Positions 26,720 through 35,948 of a stretch of DNA of 64,000 nt are shown here, in pieces. Origin of the DNA: Vibrio maerlii (GTDB lineage: Bacteria > Pseudomonadota > Gammaproteobacteria > Enterobacterales > Vibrionaceae); contig NZ_QRHC01000008.1 of NCBI RefSeq assembly GCF_003415655.1, positions 1-64,000 on the forward strand, written 5' to 3'. The stretch's first letter is position 1. Every line of letters starts with the position of its first letter. The notes beneath the pieces are model-generated. The model saw only the letters and a list, made by a program, of their open reading frames with translations. It ran no database searches and was not told the DNA's origin. The position numbers and the translations under genes are program-made.

Positions 26720-27892
26720 TTAGAATACGAAGTCTAAACGCGCTGAGTAGACAAGGGTGTCTTCTTCAACAAAACCACCACCAAGTAGCGGAGATACTAC
26801 ATTCTCTGTAGAGCCACCACTTGTGTCTTGATAATCAACATAGGTTACATCCAACTTAAGAGACATATTCTTTTCAAAATCCCAACGGGAGCCTACCGAA
26901 TAAGCGATGCGCTCAAAGTTAAGACCTTGATTCAAACCATACGATATTTCGTCTGCCATCAAAGGACGCTCATCATCATCCGTTGTCTCCATCCAGCTCA
27001 CCGAAGCATAAGGAGTAAACTCAGCCACTCGGTAGCCAACTAGACCAGAAACGGTACGGTAGTCGTAGTACTTACCTTCAAGCTGCACATCCGTCGCTTC
27101 GATGTTGACTAACGCAGACCCATTATCGTAGTTCATACCCGCAGAGACAAAGGTGCCATCTTGACCGTAGAGGTCTAAAGCCGTTGCCATGATGCATTGC
27201 TCTGAAGCTGTCACAACCTCGGCATTATTAGTAAAATCGACAGTCCCACATTCAGGATTCGCTTCCGCCACAAAATAAGACGCTCGAAGGGTCAAGTCTT
27301 CGTAGTTCCAGCTCGCTGCCAAGCCGTACATATTGTCTAGCTTCACCTCACCAGCAGCAGAATCATCTTCGTCGAGGGTTGCGATGCCAACTACAGGTTG
27401 TAGCATAAGACTTGAATTTTCAAACTCAATTGGGATGAGCAAATCAACACCAGTATGACCTTTTAGAAGAAGGTTTTCGTAGGTTTCTTGCGATGGACGA
27501 ATCATCGGATATGCGTAACCGACATCTTGGAAGTCTGAATAAAAGAACAGTGGCAGACGCAACTTACCTGCACGCGCAGTTACGTTGTCAAACTCATAAG
27601 AGGCATATGCCATCTCAATTTTTGGGTCATAATCATAACGGCTATTCGCAACGATCTGCGTAACGAATTTAGCGCGCTCATTGATTTGGAAATCAAACTG
27701 GATACCGCCTAGCGTTTCCTGTTCCCACTCCACTTTATCATCAGTGTAACCGGCATACGCGATTGCATTGTCTGCTTTACCGACACCGACAGAACCAAAC
27801 CCGCTGATAGAGAGATCATCCCAACTTGCAGCATTGACGGCACCACTGCCAGCAAGCGCGGCGATAGCCATCGCCAGAATAGACTTATTCAT
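26720..27892 (-). CDS. Outer-membrane porin-like beta-barrel protein
   Basis: A 390-residue exported protein with a signal peptide ending at AVNAA (residue 22). Alternating hydrophobic/polar segments and a C-terminal strand ending in phenylalanine (VYSARLDFVF) are hallmarks of outer-membrane barrels. Segments such as NVTARAGKLRLPLFFYSDFQDVG recall the porin-like proteins found next to PstS-like or transport genes in Vibrio and Shewanella. The solute is unknown. It is co-directional and nearly contiguous with the small PstS-like gene. A terminator lies just upstream, separating it from the chemoreceptor gene. Confidence 0.82.
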   Translation of the reverse strand: MNKSILAMAIAALAGSGAVNAASWDDLSISGFGSVGVGKADNAIAYAGYTDDKVEWEQETLGGIQFDFQINERAKFVTQIVANSRYDYDPKIEMAYASYEFDNVTARAGKLRLPLFFYSDFQDVGYAYPMIRPSQETYENLLLKGHTGVDLLIPIEFENSSLMLQPVVGIATLDEDDSAAGEVKLDNMYGLAASWNYEDLTLRASYFVAEANPECGTVDFTNNAEVVTASEQCIMATALDLYGQDGTFVSAGMNYDNGSALVNIEATDVQLEGKYYDYRTVSGLVGYRVAEFTPYASVSWMETTDDDERPLMADEISYGLNQGLNFERIAYSVGSRWDFEKNMSLKLDVTYVDYQDTSGGSTENVVSPLLGGGFVEEDTLVYSARLDFVF

Positions 27893-27957
27893 AACAAACT
27901 CCGTTATGTTATTTTAGTTATTAAACAGTATGTCATATCATTAATATTCAAATTTAA

Positions 27958-27991
27958 CTCTAGACGAAACAAGCTCGATGTTCGTCTAGAG
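27958..27991 (-). terminator. Terminator after the chemoreceptor gene
   Basis: An 11-bp perfect stem CTCTAGACGAA/TTCGTCTAGAG with a 12-base loop. On the minus strand it is followed by TTAAATTTG. It lies 25 bases beyond the chemoreceptor stop codon and isolates it from the porin gene. Confidence 0.7.
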
Positions 27992-28015
27992 TGTGAGTAA
28001 AAATTTATGAGAAAT

Positions 28016-29623
28016 TTATTGGACCTTGAAGTGCCCTGTTAGATCAGAAAGATCGTGAGTAATCTGGTTAATATCTTGTGCTACTTGTTCAAGCTCATTC
28101 ACGCTGTCAGCCGTCACTTGGGCCATATCACGAATCTGTCCAACGTATCCTTCTACCTCTGTTGAGGTTTGTTCCTGTTCTTGAGTGGCAGATGCAATCA
28201 TGTCATTGCGTGAACTTATCTCTTCAACATCGCGAGTGATCGCTTGCAGAGAGTCTTCAGCCACCAAGGACTTCTCAACACATGCTGCTGCTTTTGAAGC
28301 ACTTTCAGAAATCAATTGTGATGCTGTCTTCGTCTGCTCTTGTAACTGCTGAAGAACATTGTGAATCTCTTGTGTAGATGTTTGTGTACGGCTTGCTAGT
28401 GTGCGAACTTCATCAGCAACGACTGCAAAACCTCGTCCCTGTTCGCCCGCGCGCGCTGCTTCGATAGCCGCATTCAACGCGAGCAGGTTTGTTTGCTCGG
28501 CAATCGCACTGATAGAATCTAGGATGGAGCCTGCACTTTGTGTGTTCGCATCCAGTTGTTGAACAAGTAGCGAGACATTTTCAACATCACTCGTCAACTC
28601 TTGCACGGCATGAATAGTACTCTTCACTTGCACTTCACCACGAGAAGCTTGGGATTTTGCGCTATTTGCAGACTCAGATGCGTCATTAGCGTTCGATGCA
28701 ATATGTCTAGCCGCTTCAAATAATTGATCTAACGAATTAGACACCTCTTCGACAGCTTGATGTTGTTGATGAGACATACTTTTCGTTGACTGACTAGAAG
28801 AAACCAAACTATTCGAAATCATATCTAATTGCTTGATGCTCGAGATGGTATCTGTAATGTTTTGTTGCAGCTTTCCAACGAACATGTTGAACGAATCGAC
28901 AAGCGGTTTGAGCTCATCATTTTTTGAATACTCGATACGTGCAGTTAGGTCACCATCCCCTTCAGAGATATCGCGCATCTTTGAAGAGATAATACCTAAA
29001 TCAACGCGAATACGGCGAACGACGATCCAACTTGCAATGAGAATAAGCAGCATCGCTATCCCACCAAGAAGGCGCATCATCATACTTGAGCTTGAGTTTA
29101 CCTCTTGAAGGTCTGTTACAGATGACTCAAATAACTCAACGCGCTGGCTTGAAAAGCTATCCATATCAGCAATCAATTTTTTCAGACGTTGTTGATTCTC
29201 GTTCGCTTGCTGAGCAGCCTTTGATAAATCGACATTACCATCGATCATGCCAAGAGCTAGGTCATAAGTACTCTGATAATAGTTCTTGAGTTGATTCTCT
29301 AGATTTTGAAGACTTGGCGCTAAGGCTGGTGCTAACTGACGTTGCAAATCAAAGTTTGCTTGAATATGACCCAAGGTTTCTTGGTTCATCTCTAAAAACT
29401 CTTCATCACCAACCGTTACAGCTAGGTTAAATCTTTCTGACAGTTGCTGAACCATCACGGCATTCAGTGACGCAGAGTTCATTATTGGGTAAACAACTTT
29501 ATCTATCTCTGAGACTTTCTCTGTGTTTCTCGTCAGTGCGCTATTACCCACATAGGCAATACTGACAAACCCTAAAAGTGAGATAACTCCCAAGGTAATG
29601 ACTTTTCCACGAATTGACAACAT
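28016..29623 (-). CDS. Methyl-accepting chemotaxis protein
   Basis: A 535-residue transmembrane chemoreceptor. Membrane helix 1 is near residues 7-28, the periplasmic helical sensor (about 150 residues, four-helix-bundle type) spans 29-185, and helix 2 ([18 protein letters not shown]) is near 184-202. A HAMP domain and the cytoplasmic signalling hairpin follow, with the conserved tip [20 protein letters not shown]. It passes ligand signals to CheA/CheW. No C-terminal CheR-binding pentapeptide is seen. Its leader contains a 12-bp homopolymer, a possible phase-variation switch. The ligand is unknown; neighbouring binding-protein genes may be relevant. Confidence 0.93.
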   Translation of the reverse strand: MLSIRGKVITLGVISLLGFVSIAYVGNSALTRNTEKVSEIDKVVYPIMNSASLNAVMVQQLSERFNLAVTVGDEEFLEMNQETLGHIQANFDLQRQLAPALAPSLQNLENQLKNYYQSTYDLALGMIDGNVDLSKAAQQANENQQRLKKLIADMDSFSSQRVELFESSVTDLQEVNSSSSMMMRLLGGIAMLLILIASWIVVRRIRVDLGIISSKMRDISEGDGDLTARIEYSKNDELKPLVDSFNMFVGKLQQNITDTISSIKQLDMISNSLVSSSQSTKSMSHQQHQAVEEVSNSLDQLFEAARHIASNANDASESANSAKSQASRGEVQVKSTIHAVQELTSDVENVSLLVQQLDANTQSAGSILDSISAIAEQTNLLALNAAIEAARAGEQGRGFAVVADEVRTLASRTQTSTQEIHNVLQQLQEQTKTASQLISESASKAAACVEKSLVAEDSLQAITRDVEEISSRNDMIASATQEQEQTSTEVEGYVGQIRDMAQVTADSVNELEQVAQDINQITHDLSDLTGHFKVQ

Positions 29624-29941
29624 ATTACATCCATGAATCTATTGGTAATTTATAATTTAGGGGGGGGGGGGAGGCATCTGTAAATTAGATATCTTTTAAA
29701 GAGAATAACATTCTATTTACAATAAATGTGCGGCACAGATCACACTGTTAATCGAGTTATAAAATTAGTCGCAAGGTCGCTGAGCCTATGCTGACAAATG
29801 AAATTACAACCCAATGAAAGAAAAAAACACTTACTCAGTGCCTTAGAAACTTCCGCTCTACTTGCTATCCAAACCCATTAGTATTTTGACATTCTATATA
29901 TCAAATCTACATTCAATCATTTTTGCCCATACGATAAGTTA
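29624..29941. promoter_or_regulatory. Upstream region of the chemoreceptor gene with a G12/C12 tract
   Basis: This 318-bp AT-rich gap holds no gene. The only notable element is a run of twelve G on the plus strand (C on the coding strand) at 29660-29671, starting 36 bases upstream of the chemoreceptor start. A TATAAA-like -10 lies five bases downstream of the run on the minus strand, so the run may fall in the spacer between -35 and -10. Confidence 0.6.
29660..29671. repeat. Homopolymer tract, 12 G
   Basis: Twelve uninterrupted G residues stand in an otherwise AT-rich region. This is the longest homopolymer I noticed in the window. Runs of this length are prone to slippage during replication. 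Confidence 0.95.
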
Positions 29942-32047
29942 TTATGCAACATGCTTATTGGTCTTAATAACTACATCGCCAATAGGCAATGGCTTAGAGT
30001 AAAAATAACCTTGGCCAAACTCACACTGCTCACTCTTTAAAAACTTCGCTTGTTCTTTTGTTTCTATCCCTTCCGCGACGACTCTAATGCTTAACTTTTT
30101 CGCCATTGAAATAATCGCTGAGCATAGAACATTATTAGTCATGTTCAGATCCTGACCAGATACAAAACTTCTATCAATCTTGAGTCCATCGACGGGTAGC
30201 TTCTGCAAATAACTGAGTGACGCGTACCCCGTACCAAAATCATCAAGCCAGATTTCTACTCCAAGTGCTCTAATTTGCATAAGGGTATCAATCGCGACTT
30301 GCCAGTTCTCCATCAAAGCCGTTTCTGTCACTTCGACTTGTAACTGATGAGGTTCGATACCCGACTCCTTAATTCTGGATTCTAAGTATGCGATAAGGTC
30401 CTGATCACGCAGCTGTTTTGCAGATACATTCACCGAAATGCTGAGATTAGAATCCATCTGAAAATCGATCGTATCTTTAATTACCTGGTCAAACACCCAC
30501 TTACCTAAATCAACAATAAGACCTGTTGATTCGGCAATAGGAATGAAATCTGCGGGAGAAATGAACCCTTTTTCTGGATGTTTCCAACGCACTAACGCTT
30601 CATAACCTACAGTCGAGCCATCTTGCAATCTCACCTTCGGCTGATACCACACCTCGAAGTCCTGATAGTCACCTATCGCGAGCCTGAGATCTCGCTCCAT
30701 CTCTTCAGCAATACTCAAGGAGTCTTCAAGTTGCTGTGAATAGAGTGTGCACTGATTCTTACCTAAAGATTTCGATGAGTACATTGCGAGGTCTGATTTT
30801 TTAATCAGCTCTTCCGCAAGATCACCTAAATTAGAGTAAGAAACAATACCAACGCTCGCACTTGCGTTAAACAATTCAGAACAACCCGTTAATACCATTG
30901 GCTCTCGTATTTCCTCCAACAACGTCTCTGCCATCGTAGAAGCTTGAGTCGTATCCTCGAGAGCACAAACGACAAATTCATCACCACCGACCCGAGCTGC
31001 AATATTGGAGGAATTCGATTCTTTTATCCTTCTATTGATTCTATCTGCTACAGTACAAAGCAGCTCATCACCCGCTTGGTGGCCAAAACTATCGTTTACC
31101 CGTTTGAAGCCATCTAAATCAATAAACAAAATGGCAAACGGTTGATACTGCCGCACATTGAGATCGATAAGATGTTGAATGTGCCTAATAAGGGTCACTC
31201 GATTGGGCAACTTCGTGAGAGAGTCATTAAAAGCCAAGAATTCGATCTCTGCTGTACGCTCCTCCAAACGGACATCGACGTCATTAATCGATCGAGCGAG
31301 CTCACTAAGTTCGTCTTTAGAAGAGATGGTGTTATATGTGCCATACTCACCGGTCTGTAAGCGTTTAGAATGCTTCAATAGCGAGTAGATAGGTCGAATC
31401 AAGCGATTAGCTAAGTTCAAAGACAAAAACAAACTGAGTACAGTGATGATGACAAAAACGAAAAAATTCAGTTGGTTAAACAATGATTCATTCGACTCAC
31501 TTAGCTTTATGACCAGTTGTTCATGTTCAAGAATATCATTGTGAACCGCTTCCATAGAGTAGACAATTAGCACCCCCCCCAAGACATTATTTTGTAGCTT
31601 TAAAGGGGCGGCGAGCATCAGTGACTCTTGGGAAATATGTTCGTATATTTCGCTAAGCCCCAATACGCGGTGCTCAAGTTCTGGTAAATGAACTCTTTGA
31701 CCGTAGCGATCATCAATATGACTCGAATGAAAAATCTTACCTTCTTGGTCGAACACCACCACTTTCTGAATACTATTGTCATTGGTGACGGGTTCTACCA
31801 CATAGCGGATACCATCTAAATCGAAGAAGTACATGGGATCGACAACCGCATCGACTAAGTAATTCAGAGTCGTCGATGCCCTTTGTTTTGCTTGTTCAAT
31901 GTAACTATTGGAGATATTTGTTGAAGTTACCGTCAACAACTCCTCGGTATAACGAGAACGAATATGACTTTGCGAATAAAAGAGAGCGAGTACGGTGAGA
32001 AGCATAAACACCGTGCTCGTCATCAATATTTTGCCTTTTAACTTCAT
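29942..32047 (-). CDS. Membrane GGDEF-EAL c-di-GMP protein
   Basis: A 701-residue protein. Membrane helix 1 (residues 8-25) and helix 2 (about 194-212) flank a periplasmic sensor domain; a HAMP linker (213-265), a GGDEF domain (motif GGDEF 354-358) and an EAL domain (EAL 483-485, plus DDFGTGY) follow. Both active-site motifs look intact, so it may make and break c-di-GMP. The allosteric RxxD site before GGDEF is absent. The PhnD-like gene ends 11 bases upstream, suggesting a binding-protein-controlled enzyme like the NspS/MbaA pair of V. cholerae. A G8 run at codons 156-158 could cause frameshifts before the catalytic domains. Confidence 0.92.
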   Translation of the reverse strand: MKLKGKILMTSTVFMLLTVLALFYSQSHIRSRYTEELLTVTSTNISNSYIEQAKQRASTTLNYLVDAVVDPMYFFDLDGIRYVVEPVTNDNSIQKVVVFDQEGKIFHSSHIDDRYGQRVHLPELEHRVLGLSEIYEHISQESLMLAAPLKLQNNVLGGVLIVYSMEAVHNDILEHEQLVIKLSESNESLFNQLNFFVFVIITVLSLFLSLNLANRLIRPIYSLLKHSKRLQTGEYGTYNTISSKDELSELARSINDVDVRLEERTAEIEFLAFNDSLTKLPNRVTLIRHIQHLIDLNVRQYQPFAILFIDLDGFKRVNDSFGHQAGDELLCTVADRINRRIKESNSSNIAARVGGDEFVVCALEDTTQASTMAETLLEEIREPMVLTGCSELFNASASVGIVSYSNLGDLAEELIKKSDLAMYSSKSLGKNQCTLYSQQLEDSLSIAEEMERDLRLAIGDYQDFEVWYQPKVRLQDGSTVGYEALVRWKHPEKGFISPADFIPIAESTGLIVDLGKWVFDQVIKDTIDFQMDSNLSISVNVSAKQLRDQDLIAYLESRIKESGIEPHQLQVEVTETALMENWQVAIDTLMQIRALGVEIWLDDFGTGYASLSYLQKLPVDGLKIDRSFVSGQDLNMTNNVLCSAIISMAKKLSIRVVAEGIETKEQAKFLKSEQCEFGQGYFYSKPLPIGDVVIKTNKHVA

Positions 32048-32058
32048 ACAGGTTCTCT

Positions 32059-33003
32059 TTAATGCTCAATTAAAGATGAAGTCGCCCCAATTTCGCGAAT
32101 AGTCCGGAGAGACTCTTCAGTGACGGTATCAAAGAGGGTAGTTTTCTTAAACGCTTTTAGGGCTTCTTGCCCTTCTTCCGTTGTTTCTGCACTAAACAAT
32201 AACTGCTGTATCTCTTTTTTAAGCGATTCATCTAATGATGAGCGCACCAGCATTAAGGCTCTTGGAACGTCAGGAGTTCGATAAAAAATTGTTAGGTTTG
32301 ACTCGATTTCAGGTGTGATTTCTTTTTCCCAATCTTGGTTACTAAAAGCCGTGGCAGCAACAATTTCATTGTCCACCCAAGACATCATGTTTGACTCATC
32401 ACCATAACGAGAGAGTTCATCAGCAAAGAAGTAACCAATCTCACCGGGTTGAGGTCGTTCTCGAGGTGAAGACACTTCACCTAATTGATATCCTTGTTGA
32501 ATAAGTGTTGCTGCCGGCAGCAAATAGGCACTGGTGGATAATCGGTCTTCAAATACAATAATTTTCCCAACGAGATCATCAAAGCTACTAACGTTGCTAT
32601 CTACACGGGAGAAAAAGATTGAGTGGTATTCTGCTGCCCCGTCCTTCCATTGACGAGCAATGATCTCAGCAAGCTCTACTTGCTCTAGTTGATAAGCAGC
32701 AAAAATAGTCTCGGAAAAAAGGTCGACTTGGCCGTTCTTAAGCCATCGCTGCAGCTCACGTAGATCTCGTGCTACCTTCACCTCACCATGGGTATAACCC
32801 AAATGTTTTAGGTTCAAGGCTAAATAATCAGAGAGTGGCTGCGCACGTTTGAATGCCTTTTTAGGCTTGGAGCTAATAACCCCTATAACAAATGCCTGTT
32901 CGGTACTATTTTCTGCTTTAGTAACGACAGGGAAAGAAGCGAATAAAAATAGACATAAAAATGAAACAAGGCCAAAATTACGACGGTTTAACTGTTGTGC
33001 CAT
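32059..33003 (-). CDS. PhnD-like periplasmic binding protein
   Basis: A 314-residue exported protein (signal ending near VVTKAE, residue 31) with the PhnD/phosphonate-binding fold: FVIGVISSKPKKAFKRAQPLSDYLALNL at the start, GQVDLFSETIFAAYQL and the SFDDLVGKIIVFEDRLSTSAYLLP lobe. Members bind phosphate, phosphite, phosphonates or unrelated anions. No ABC permease or ATPase gene is adjacent, so it is more likely a sensor subunit for the GGDEF-EAL protein encoded next to it. The likely start MAQQLNRRN has a GGAAG-type site. Confidence 0.88.
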   Translation of the reverse strand: MAQQLNRRNFGLVSFLCLFLFASFPVVTKAENSTEQAFVIGVISSKPKKAFKRAQPLSDYLALNLKHLGYTHGEVKVARDLRELQRWLKNGQVDLFSETIFAAYQLEQVELAEIIARQWKDGAAEYHSIFFSRVDSNVSSFDDLVGKIIVFEDRLSTSAYLLPAATLIQQGYQLGEVSSPRERPQPGEIGYFFADELSRYGDESNMMSWVDNEIVAATAFSNQDWEKEITPEIESNLTIFYRTPDVPRALMLVRSSLDESLKKEIQQLLFSAETTEEGQEALKAFKKTTLFDTVTEESLRTIREIGATSSLIEH

Positions 33004-33506
33004 ATATCTTCCTTAACACCGAGATTCAGCATCCATACAATCAGTACAGCGTTTTATATTCTCAAATTAAAGCAGCGAATAAAAGAGCATTTTATTGTTA
33101 ATATCCAGTTAATGAGGTGATGAAAAAATCACATTTGGTAATGTTTTATTAAGTTGCCTCTCCCAAAGTCATAACTTATTGAATGAGCTGTCATTTATTT
33201 ATTCTTGTTATTGACGATTCGTCAAAGTAGTTAATGAACTCTTTCATTCTGCGATTGAGATTTTGTTATTCAAATCACATTGAATTTATAAATCAAGAGC
33301 GAAAAGCAAGCCTATAATGTGCAACTTGACCAATAAAAATCAAACTGTAGTGATAGTGCCTAACAACAAATGTGACTAAGCTAGATGAAAGGTAGAAATG
33401 AATCGTTTACATTTACACTCGGTTTCCCGATGAAACCTATTAAACTTTTCGTTCTTAGAATCATCGCTTATTATTAATAATACGATTATCAGTAGCTGTA
33501 ACCCTT
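33004..33506. other. Gene-free divergent region, 503 bp
   Basis: AT-rich sequence lies between the leftward PhnD-like gene and the rightward AP2-like orphan. A TATAAT at 33311-33316 is the best -10-like element on the plus strand but lacks a good -35. No strong inverted repeat or known operator is visible. Short open frames exist (for example 33385-33477) without ribosome sites. Confidence 0.5.
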
Positions 33507-34010
33507 ATGCCGCAGAAGAAACAACCTACCACCGAACATCGCTTTATTTCCCAAAGCAAAGCTGCATTTAAAATTCATATCCACACCCCTGAAGATACAA
33601 TCCTGAGCCGCTCTATCGGCTATCTTAAAATTGGTGAAGAGGAAGGATTGAAAAAGGCCATTAAAACCAGAAATGAGTTAGGCAAAGAACTGTGGGGGAA
33701 ACACTGGTCACGCATTCTTAATGACCCTACCGTCATGCTAAGACTACCCCACTCTTTAGAGCCAAAGATCGTTCATAAGCCGAGCCCTACCAAAGATAAT
33801 CCTGACAATCGTGATACTTGCTATATTGCCAAATGGCGAGAGGTCGATGAAGACGGTAAGTACAAATATAAGACGGTTGTTCGCTCTATCAACAAGTACG
33901 GCAAGCTCGCCGCTTATTCGCAAACCAAGCGCGCCCTGCTCGATGCTCACAAAGAGAATCTAGAGATCCTCACTTATATGGGTCGGTTGAGTAGTATTGA
34001 TTTGAAATAG
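33507..34010 (+). CDS. Conserved hypothetical protein, weak AP2-like features
   Basis: A 167-residue basic protein that I do not confidently recognise. Two segments look like degenerate copies of one another: SIGYLKIGEEEGLKKAIKTR (about residues 36-55) and SINKYGKLAAYSQTKRALLD (about 126-145). Each has a basic strand followed by an amphipathic helix, a pattern reminiscent of AP2-type DNA-binding domains. The middle includes CYIAKWREVDEDGKYKYKTV. There is no signal peptide or membrane span. It stands alone between large intergenic gaps with no clear ribosome site before the ATG. A DNA-binding role is only a suggestion. Confidence 0.6.
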   Translation: MPQKKQPTTEHRFISQSKAAFKIHIHTPEDTILSRSIGYLKIGEEEGLKKAIKTRNELGKELWGKHWSRILNDPTVMLRLPHSLEPKIVHKPSPTKDNPDNRDTCYIAKWREVDEDGKYKYKTVVRSINKYGKLAAYSQTKRALLDAHKENLEILTYMGRLSSIDLK

Positions 34011-34329
34011 AGCCTAGATAACAGGTAATACATAGATAAAAGGTTAACGGCATTCCTTTTCCCTTTAAGCACACGACCTTTTATCTTTCACTTTTTCTTT
34101 AACCGCCCCTTCTTTTGCTTCAATAATTTTCCTACAAACCATCCTCAGCCGCCCGTTATTATCTATACAATAAGATTACAAAATGATTCAAAAATTGTAA
34201 CTTGTGGCTCTAGATCTCATCTTTGGCAAAAAAACACACATTTATTTGGGCCAATCTATAGTCAGATTCGAACACTTATTTTATAATGCGAAATAACAAG
34301 ACAAAACTTCAATCCATAGAGGTCATACA
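34011..34329. promoter_or_regulatory. Upstream region of nagB
   Basis: This 319-bp gap holds no gene. The proximal part carries a TATAAT -10 element at 34282-34287 embedded in a NagC-like operator (34276-34296). The distal part is AT-rich without recognised sites. Confidence 0.55.
34276..34296. promoter_or_regulatory. NagC-like operator overlapping the nagB -10
   Basis: TTATTT-N9-AAATAA is a perfect six-base inverted repeat with the TTATTT/AAATAA ends known for NagC sites. Its spacer contains TATAAT, so a bound repressor would cover the promoter. The site lies 33 bases before the nagB ATG. Repression relieved by GlcNAc-6-phosphate is the expected logic. Confidence 0.55.
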
Positions 34330-35130
34330 ATGAGACTTATTCCATTAAACAACGCTGAACAAGTAGGTAAGTGGGCAGCTCGTCATATCGTAAACAAGAT
34401 CAACGCATTCCAGCCAACTGCTGAGAAACCATTCGTTCTTGGTCTACCAACAGGTGGCACTCCTCTATCAACTTACAAAGCGCTAATCGAGCTATACAAA
34501 GCTGGAAAAGTAAGCTTCAAACACGTTGTGACTTTCAACATGGATGAGTACGTTGGTATTGACCCTAGCCACCCTGAGTCTTACCGCTCTTTCATGTATA
34601 ACAACTTTTTCAACCACGTTGATATCCAAGAAGAGAACATCAACCTGCTAGACGGCCTAGCAGACGACATCGATGCTCACTGCGCAGCGTACGAAGAAAA
34701 AATGCGTTCTTACGGTAAGGTTAACCTGTTCATGGGTGGCGTTGGCATCGACGGTCACATCGCATTCAACGAACCTGGTTCTTCTCTAGCATCTCGTACT
34801 CGTATTAAAACTCTGACGCAAGAAACTCGCATCGCGAACTCTCGTTTCTTCGATGGCGACATCAACCAAGTACCTAAGTACGCTCTAACTATCGGTGTTG
34901 CTACTCTACTAGACGCTGAAGAAGTAATGATCCTGACTCTGGGTCATAACAAAGCACAAGCTCTGCAAGTGGCAATCGAAGGTTCTGTAAACCACATGTG
35001 GACTGTTACAGCTCTTCAAATGCACCCTAAAGCGGTTATCGTTGCTGATGAGCCAGCTCAACAAGAGCTAAAAGTTAAGACGCTTCGCTACTTCCAAGAG
35101 CTAGAAGCTGAGAACATCCAAGACCTATAA
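34330..35130 (+). CDS. nagB: Glucosamine-6-phosphate deaminase
   Basis: A 266-residue enzyme converting glucosamine-6-phosphate to fructose-6-phosphate and ammonium, the last step of GlcNAc/chitin sugar use. Landmarks are [15 protein letters not shown], the catalytic FNMDEYVG (Asp72 region) and [16 protein letters not shown] with the catalytic histidine. The length equals the E. coli enzyme. A GAGG site precedes the ATG. The gene is monocistronic, closed by the hairpin at 35205-35233, and is likely under NagC control given the upstream inverted repeat. Confidence 0.97.
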   Translation: MRLIPLNNAEQVGKWAARHIVNKINAFQPTAEKPFVLGLPTGGTPLSTYKALIELYKAGKVSFKHVVTFNMDEYVGIDPSHPESYRSFMYNNFFNHVDIQEENINLLDGLADDIDAHCAAYEEKMRSYGKVNLFMGGVGIDGHIAFNEPGSSLASRTRIKTLTQETRIANSRFFDGDINQVPKYALTIGVATLLDAEEVMILTLGHNKAQALQVAIEGSVNHMWTVTALQMHPKAVIVADEPAQQELKVKTLRYFQELEAENIQDL

Positions 35131-35204
35131 GAGTCAAGGATGGGCTGCGGCCTAAAGAACGCTTCGCTATAGGTTTTAGAAAACCTAAAGAAGCAGAAAA
35201 TACG

Positions 35205-35233
35205 AAGGGGTTGATGTTTCGCATCAACCCCTT
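35205..35233 (+). terminator. Terminator after nagB
   Basis: A 12-bp perfect stem AAGGGGTTGATG/CATCAACCCCTT with a five-base loop, followed by ACTTTTAA. It lies about 75 bases after the nagB stop codon. Confidence 0.82.
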
Positions 35234-35313
35234 ACTTTTAATAACAAACTAAGCTCAATTGTTGTTAATCCCAAACTCTCAACTCTTACTTTCCAAATCA
35301 TAGGCACAAAAAA

Positions 35314-35330
35314 ACCTGCATCCTGCAGGT
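35314..35330 (-). terminator. Terminator after mtlR
   Basis: A 7-bp stem ACCTGCA/TGCAGGT with a three-base loop. On the minus strand it is followed by a run of T residues (TTTTTTTGTG). It lies 28 bases past the mtlR stop. Confidence 0.75.
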
Positions 35331-35357
35331 CCATTTCTTTTCGAATTTTATGCTGTC

Positions 35358-35948
35358 TTATGACGTCAGTGCGTTATCACGGCACAGCTCATTCACTATA
35401 TCCGTAACCGCAAGTACTATGGTTGATTGGACTTTTTGATTATGGCGACCTTGAAACATTTCCAGCATAGGGCCACTCATCCCTTCAACAAGCGCAGGGT
35501 CATAATCGATTGGCATAATTTTTTGGATAGCATTCACCTTATTCAACTCAAAGATGACGTTTATATCCATAAAGTTGATTTTATCTTCTTCTAGCTTCGC
35601 GAACTCTTTCAGTGTGACGAAAATTTCAATGTCGTCGTAGACTTCCTTACTAATCACACCAAGACCAAGCAATAACTTGGTACGCACTGCAATCTCACCC
35701 AAAGGACCAGAGCTCGTTAATAGTGGCTCCACCACGAATTTCACCGCATAGTCATCTTTGTGGAAGATGTTTTGTAGCAGTGCATCGACGGTATCATCAA
35801 GCGCATCATAAGCCGCCATCAGGATCTCTCCTGCGCCTTCTGCTTCTGACAGAGCTTCTAATAGTTCGGTTTCGTGGGTTGGATGTATTGGCATAACGCT
35901 TCTATAAGAAGAAAGTGCCACTTGCGTGGCACCTTTCATTTGTATCAT
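35358..35948 (-). CDS. mtlR: MtlR, mannitol operon repressor
   Basis: A 196-residue, largely helical protein of the MtlR family, which represses mtl genes in E. coli and Vibrio without a classical DNA-binding domain. The core includes [44 protein letters not shown]. Its first ATG overlaps the mtlD stop by four bases, giving translational coupling. An internal ATG at codon 19 (35894) would give a product closer to the usual family length and cannot be excluded. It is the last gene of mtlADR. Confidence 0.9.
   Translation of the reverse strand: MIQMKGATQVALSSYRSVMPIHPTHETELLEALSEAEGAGEILMAAYDALDDTVDALLQNIFHKDDYAVKFVVEPLLTSSGPLGEIAVRTKLLLGLGVISKEVYDDIEIFVTLKEFAKLEEDKINFMDINVIFELNKVNAIQKIMPIDYDPALVEGMSGPMLEMFQGRHNQKVQSTIVLAVTDIVNELCRDNALTS

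Noticed and set aside
33385..33477. Open frame of 30 codons in the gap before the AP2-like gene
   Set aside because: No ribosome site, no recognisable sequence and a length expected by chance in AT-rich DNA.
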